From: Holacanthus passer
Lineage: Eukaryota > Chordata > Actinopteri > Pomacanthidae
Direction of reading: 5' to 3'
NCBI GenBank assembly: GCA_025331565.1
Contig: JAFREQ010000106.1
Location: 992,001 to 1,056,000 of the forward strand
DNA: 64,000 bases
Within the stretch, counting starts at the first letter, position 1. Each line of letters begins with the position of its first letter. Shown here piece after piece: positions 61,801-64,000 of the stretch. The translations under genes were made by a program, and so were the position numbers. The notes below the pieces were generated by a model that saw nothing but the letters and a program-made list of their open reading frames with translations, was not told the origin of the DNA and searched no databases.

Positions 61801-63372
61801 GTGAGTACAATCAGCATGCTTCGTTTCCTTTTCCAGTAAAGAGAGGAACTTGTATCTGAACAAGTAGTGCGACAAAATGCTGCCAAACAAAGCACACAAG
61901 ACAGAAACAATGTATCAGATCGTCAATGTCAGATAAAGACTTCCTTATTCTTCTTAAAACAGTGTATTGACGTGAGACACTTGGCATTCAGGAAACGATC
62001 TTAAACATAAATGAAGCTGTGACCTGGCGAGACAAAAGCACCTTGAGGGAAACAAATCCAGGATTATTTGAACATTTGTAGTGACTTTATAGGCTGCACG
62101 TGATAATGTAGGAATAATAAGTCTGTCACGAATCAATGCCAAGTCTAAGGAATAGTTCCTGCAAATACCAGGTGCATCTTTCATGGCAACACAGTCTCAT
62201 ATTTCAAAGGTTGTCTGTATGTATGTTGCTTTGAAAACACTTTCATTGCCACATATTTGAAGATGCAGGTCATATGCTCCCAAAATCTGAAACTATTGAT
62301 GTATTTCCTAATCACAAGCAATCAAGGATGTGCATGTAGCAGTGGGATAAAGCACAATGCAAAAATGTAAGATTAGCTGAGATATGAACATTTGTAATAT
62401 TCATACTATGACTTCAGTATAACTTTGTTTGTTTTGCTATCAGCTATCAAACTGATCACCAAAAGAATTGATCCCAAGAACCTGAAAAACCATCTAATTA
62501 GATCATTAGATGCTAGCAGATAATTTTGAGGTTTTCTTCTTAGGATAATGAACCTTTTCCACCAACTACTTTTGCAATTTGTGCAGTTTAAGCCCCAAAA
62601 ACTTTTCATGTTCATAATTAGCTCTCAGTCAATCTGGTTTCTTTTCTACGAACACATCTCACTTGCAAACCAGGTGCAATACGTATGTAATGAAAGTCAG
62701 ATGTTTAGTTTTGTCTACTCTTGTGATATGCTGTCCTCTATTTGTTCAAACTGACCTTCAAGAGGTGACCAATTCTTACATACTGCACCTTTAAGACTAA
62801 ATAAAATGCAACCCTTGCAGGATCAAACACAACCTCAGTGTATTGTATTTTTGTATTCATTTGTAAAATAATCTGACATCCACTCCAGGTACAAAAAGGA
62901 AGCTGCAGATGCCAGCAAGATCAACACCCTCTCCAAGAAATACAGCGCGGTGGGAAACCTCAAGAGCCGCTGGCAGGACTGGGCCTCGGAGCACACCGTG
63001 AACCAGAAACTAAACCCCTTCAGTGAATATTTTGACTATGACTACTCCATGTCCCTCCGACTCCAAAAGGGCCAAGAGGGTTACGGACGCCCCAAGGAGG
63101 GTACCCAGACGGCGGAGAGAGCCAAGCGCGCAGAGCAACACATCCACCGTGAGATCGACGACATGTGTTACGTGATCAGGACTATGGCTGATCCGGACCA
63201 AGACGGAAAGACCCGCATCACGTTCGGACAGCTGTTCGACAGATACGTTCGAATCTCCGACAAGGTGGTGGGGATTCTGATGAGAGCCAGGAAACACGGG
63301 AAGGTGGCGTTTGAAGGGGAGATGCTGTGGCAAGGCCGGGATGATGGAGTGATCATTACTCTGCTGGTGTGA
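61001..63372 (+). CDS. abra: Actin-binding Rho-activating protein (STARS), complete spliced CDS
   Basis: A muscle-enriched cytoplasmic protein that binds actin, promotes Rho-dependent actin assembly and releases MRTF to activate SRF target genes. Join 61001-61800 and 62889-63372: 1284 nt, 427 residues (human 381). The N-terminal half is hydrophilic and low in order, with MVCGLTSSWQQW at 28-39 and MVSSLTKSWKQV at 184-195. The C-terminal half has LSKKYSAVGNLKSRWQDW near 281-298, then NPFSEYFDYDYS, then the conserved Costars domain (about 341-427) with REIDDMCYVIRTMADPDQDG, ITFGQLFDRYVRISDKVVG and the end DDGVIITLLV. The single intron is phase 2 with gtgagt and ctccag ends. It lies downstream of angpt1 in the same orientation, as in human. 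Confidence 0.96.
61801..62888 (+). other. abra intron (1.1 kb)
   Basis: The intron is bounded by gtgagt and ctccag. AT-rich, without recognised genes. The stretch gaccaattcttacatactgc followed by acctttaag near 62765-62795 resembles the end of some teleost repeats, but I could not define an element. Confidence 0.8.
62889..63372 (+). CDS. abra: abra coding exon 2: actin-binding end and Costars domain
   Basis: It completes Met267 and encodes YKKEAADASKINTLSKKYSA through the Costars domain to LLV and TGA at 63370-63372. The exon is strongly conserved and G+C-rich. The acceptor is cactccag. Basic and aromatic residues in the Costars part fit its known actin association. Confidence 0.96.
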
Positions 63373-64000
63373 TGTTAACACCTGGGTCAAAGTTGTGCTG
63401 GAAATCCTCTTACAGCTACTTGCCGGGATCTTGTGAAATAACCTCAGCCGTTATCAAGCAGGACTAAGAGGAGGATTTAAAATACGGTTTGACCTGGGTC
63501 TATTCAGGGGACACTTGCAGAACAATTTCAAAGGAATATGGAGACTACAAAGCTTGTCGGATGAGTCGGTGGATTATCCAAGAAATGTATTGCTGCTATT
63601 TTTGTAGATACTTGAAGACTCTTTCTGTCAGTGTTGTGATATTTGAGTTGTAGCTGTCGCACACATGTTTTGAGAAATCTTCTGAGACTTTGAAGTTTTA
63701 ATTCGAAATCTCTGGAGGGATAACGTTCTAGCTTTCGGCTGCTTAAGTTTCCATTCAGAGTTGCTTGCAGATTCTCAGATGTGTCTCTTTTGCACTTTCT
63801 TTATGGCTGATATTAATGAAATACTTGATTATGTGTTAATGTACCAAATAACCAGCAGCTTTGCAGTATAGCGTAGCACAGTGATTCAAGCACGGGTTGA
63901 GTTTCATTGCCTGAAGACATGCGGCTCAGCATTCATTATACTGAAGCCGGCACAGTGCAGAGGAACAGAGCAGACCACAGCACTTTTAAATCTCATGGCC
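63373..64000 (+). other. abra 3' UTR, running off the window
   Basis: It follows the abra TGA. I found no AATAAA or ATTAAA between here and the window end, so the 3' end probably lies beyond 64000. No other gene is seen in this stretch. Confidence 0.55.

Noticed and set aside
63010..63390. 126-codon minus-strand ORF over abra exon 2
   Set aside because: It is the antisense shadow of the conserved, G+C-rich Costars exon.
1..64000. Searched for CRISPR arrays, tRNA genes, operon-like clusters, and intact DNA transposons or LTR elements
   Set aside because: No regular spacer-repeat array, no tRNA B-box type sequence in a cloverleaf context, no complete transposase or integrase frame. The composition and split genes are those of a vertebrate nuclear genome.

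Overview
The window is nuclear DNA from a ray-finned fish, probably a percomorph teleost. It holds two complete vertebrate genes in tandem on the + strand: angpt1 (angiopoietin-1; start codon 542, stop ends 50123; nine coding exons, 539 residues after splicing) and abra (actin-binding Rho-activating protein, also called STARS; 61001 to 63372; two coding exons, 427 residues). The fish assignment rests on three things. The proteins are clear but diverged orthologues of the human ones. The gene is compact, about 50 kb against roughly 250 kb in human. The introns and intergenic DNA carry several interspersed sequences that I know as high-copy teleost repeats. The same two neighbours lie in the same order and orientation on human 8q23, so this is conserved vertebrate synteny.

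Layout: 1-541 is the angpt1 leader with several short upstream ORFs. Exon 1 (542-958) encodes the signal peptide, an unusual Ser/Gly-rich insertion built on an AGC repeat, the clustering segment with two cysteines, and the start of the coiled coil. After a 19.4-kb intron, exons 2-4 (20317-22609) encode the coiled coil. Exons 5-9 (28733-50123) encode the linker and the fibrinogen-like receptor-binding domain. Every splice boundary keeps frame and has GT/AG ends. The lengths of exons 2-8 (156, 122, 233, 128, 102, 167, 131 nt) agree with what I remember of the human gene. The 3' UTR probably runs to near 51950, where the first canonical AATAAA lies.

The 10.9-kb spacer between the genes is mostly repeat-derived: a tttgggtcc-type repeat near 53.5-53.9 kb, a degenerate tandem duplication at 58.06-58.87 kb, and two adjacent copies of a high-copy repeat at 59.6-60.3 kb. 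Two stretches there could be unrecognised coding sequence: a 74-codon minus-strand ORF (56365-56589) with a strong start context and a C-terminal hydrophobic segment, and a roughly 200-codon open frame at 52604-53209. Neither is established.

Function: Angpt1 is a secreted multimeric Tie2 agonist that stabilises vessels. Abra is an intracellular actin- and Rho-linked activator of MRTF/SRF transcription in muscle. They are separate transcription units, and nothing in the sequence shows joint regulation. I found no CRISPR array, operon, tRNA, rRNA or intact transposon, and no convincing new multi-gene system. The better leads are the Ser/Gly insertion, the small ORF, the repeat architecture (including a reverse-transcriptase remnant in intron 7) and a few open or GC-rich intronic patches.
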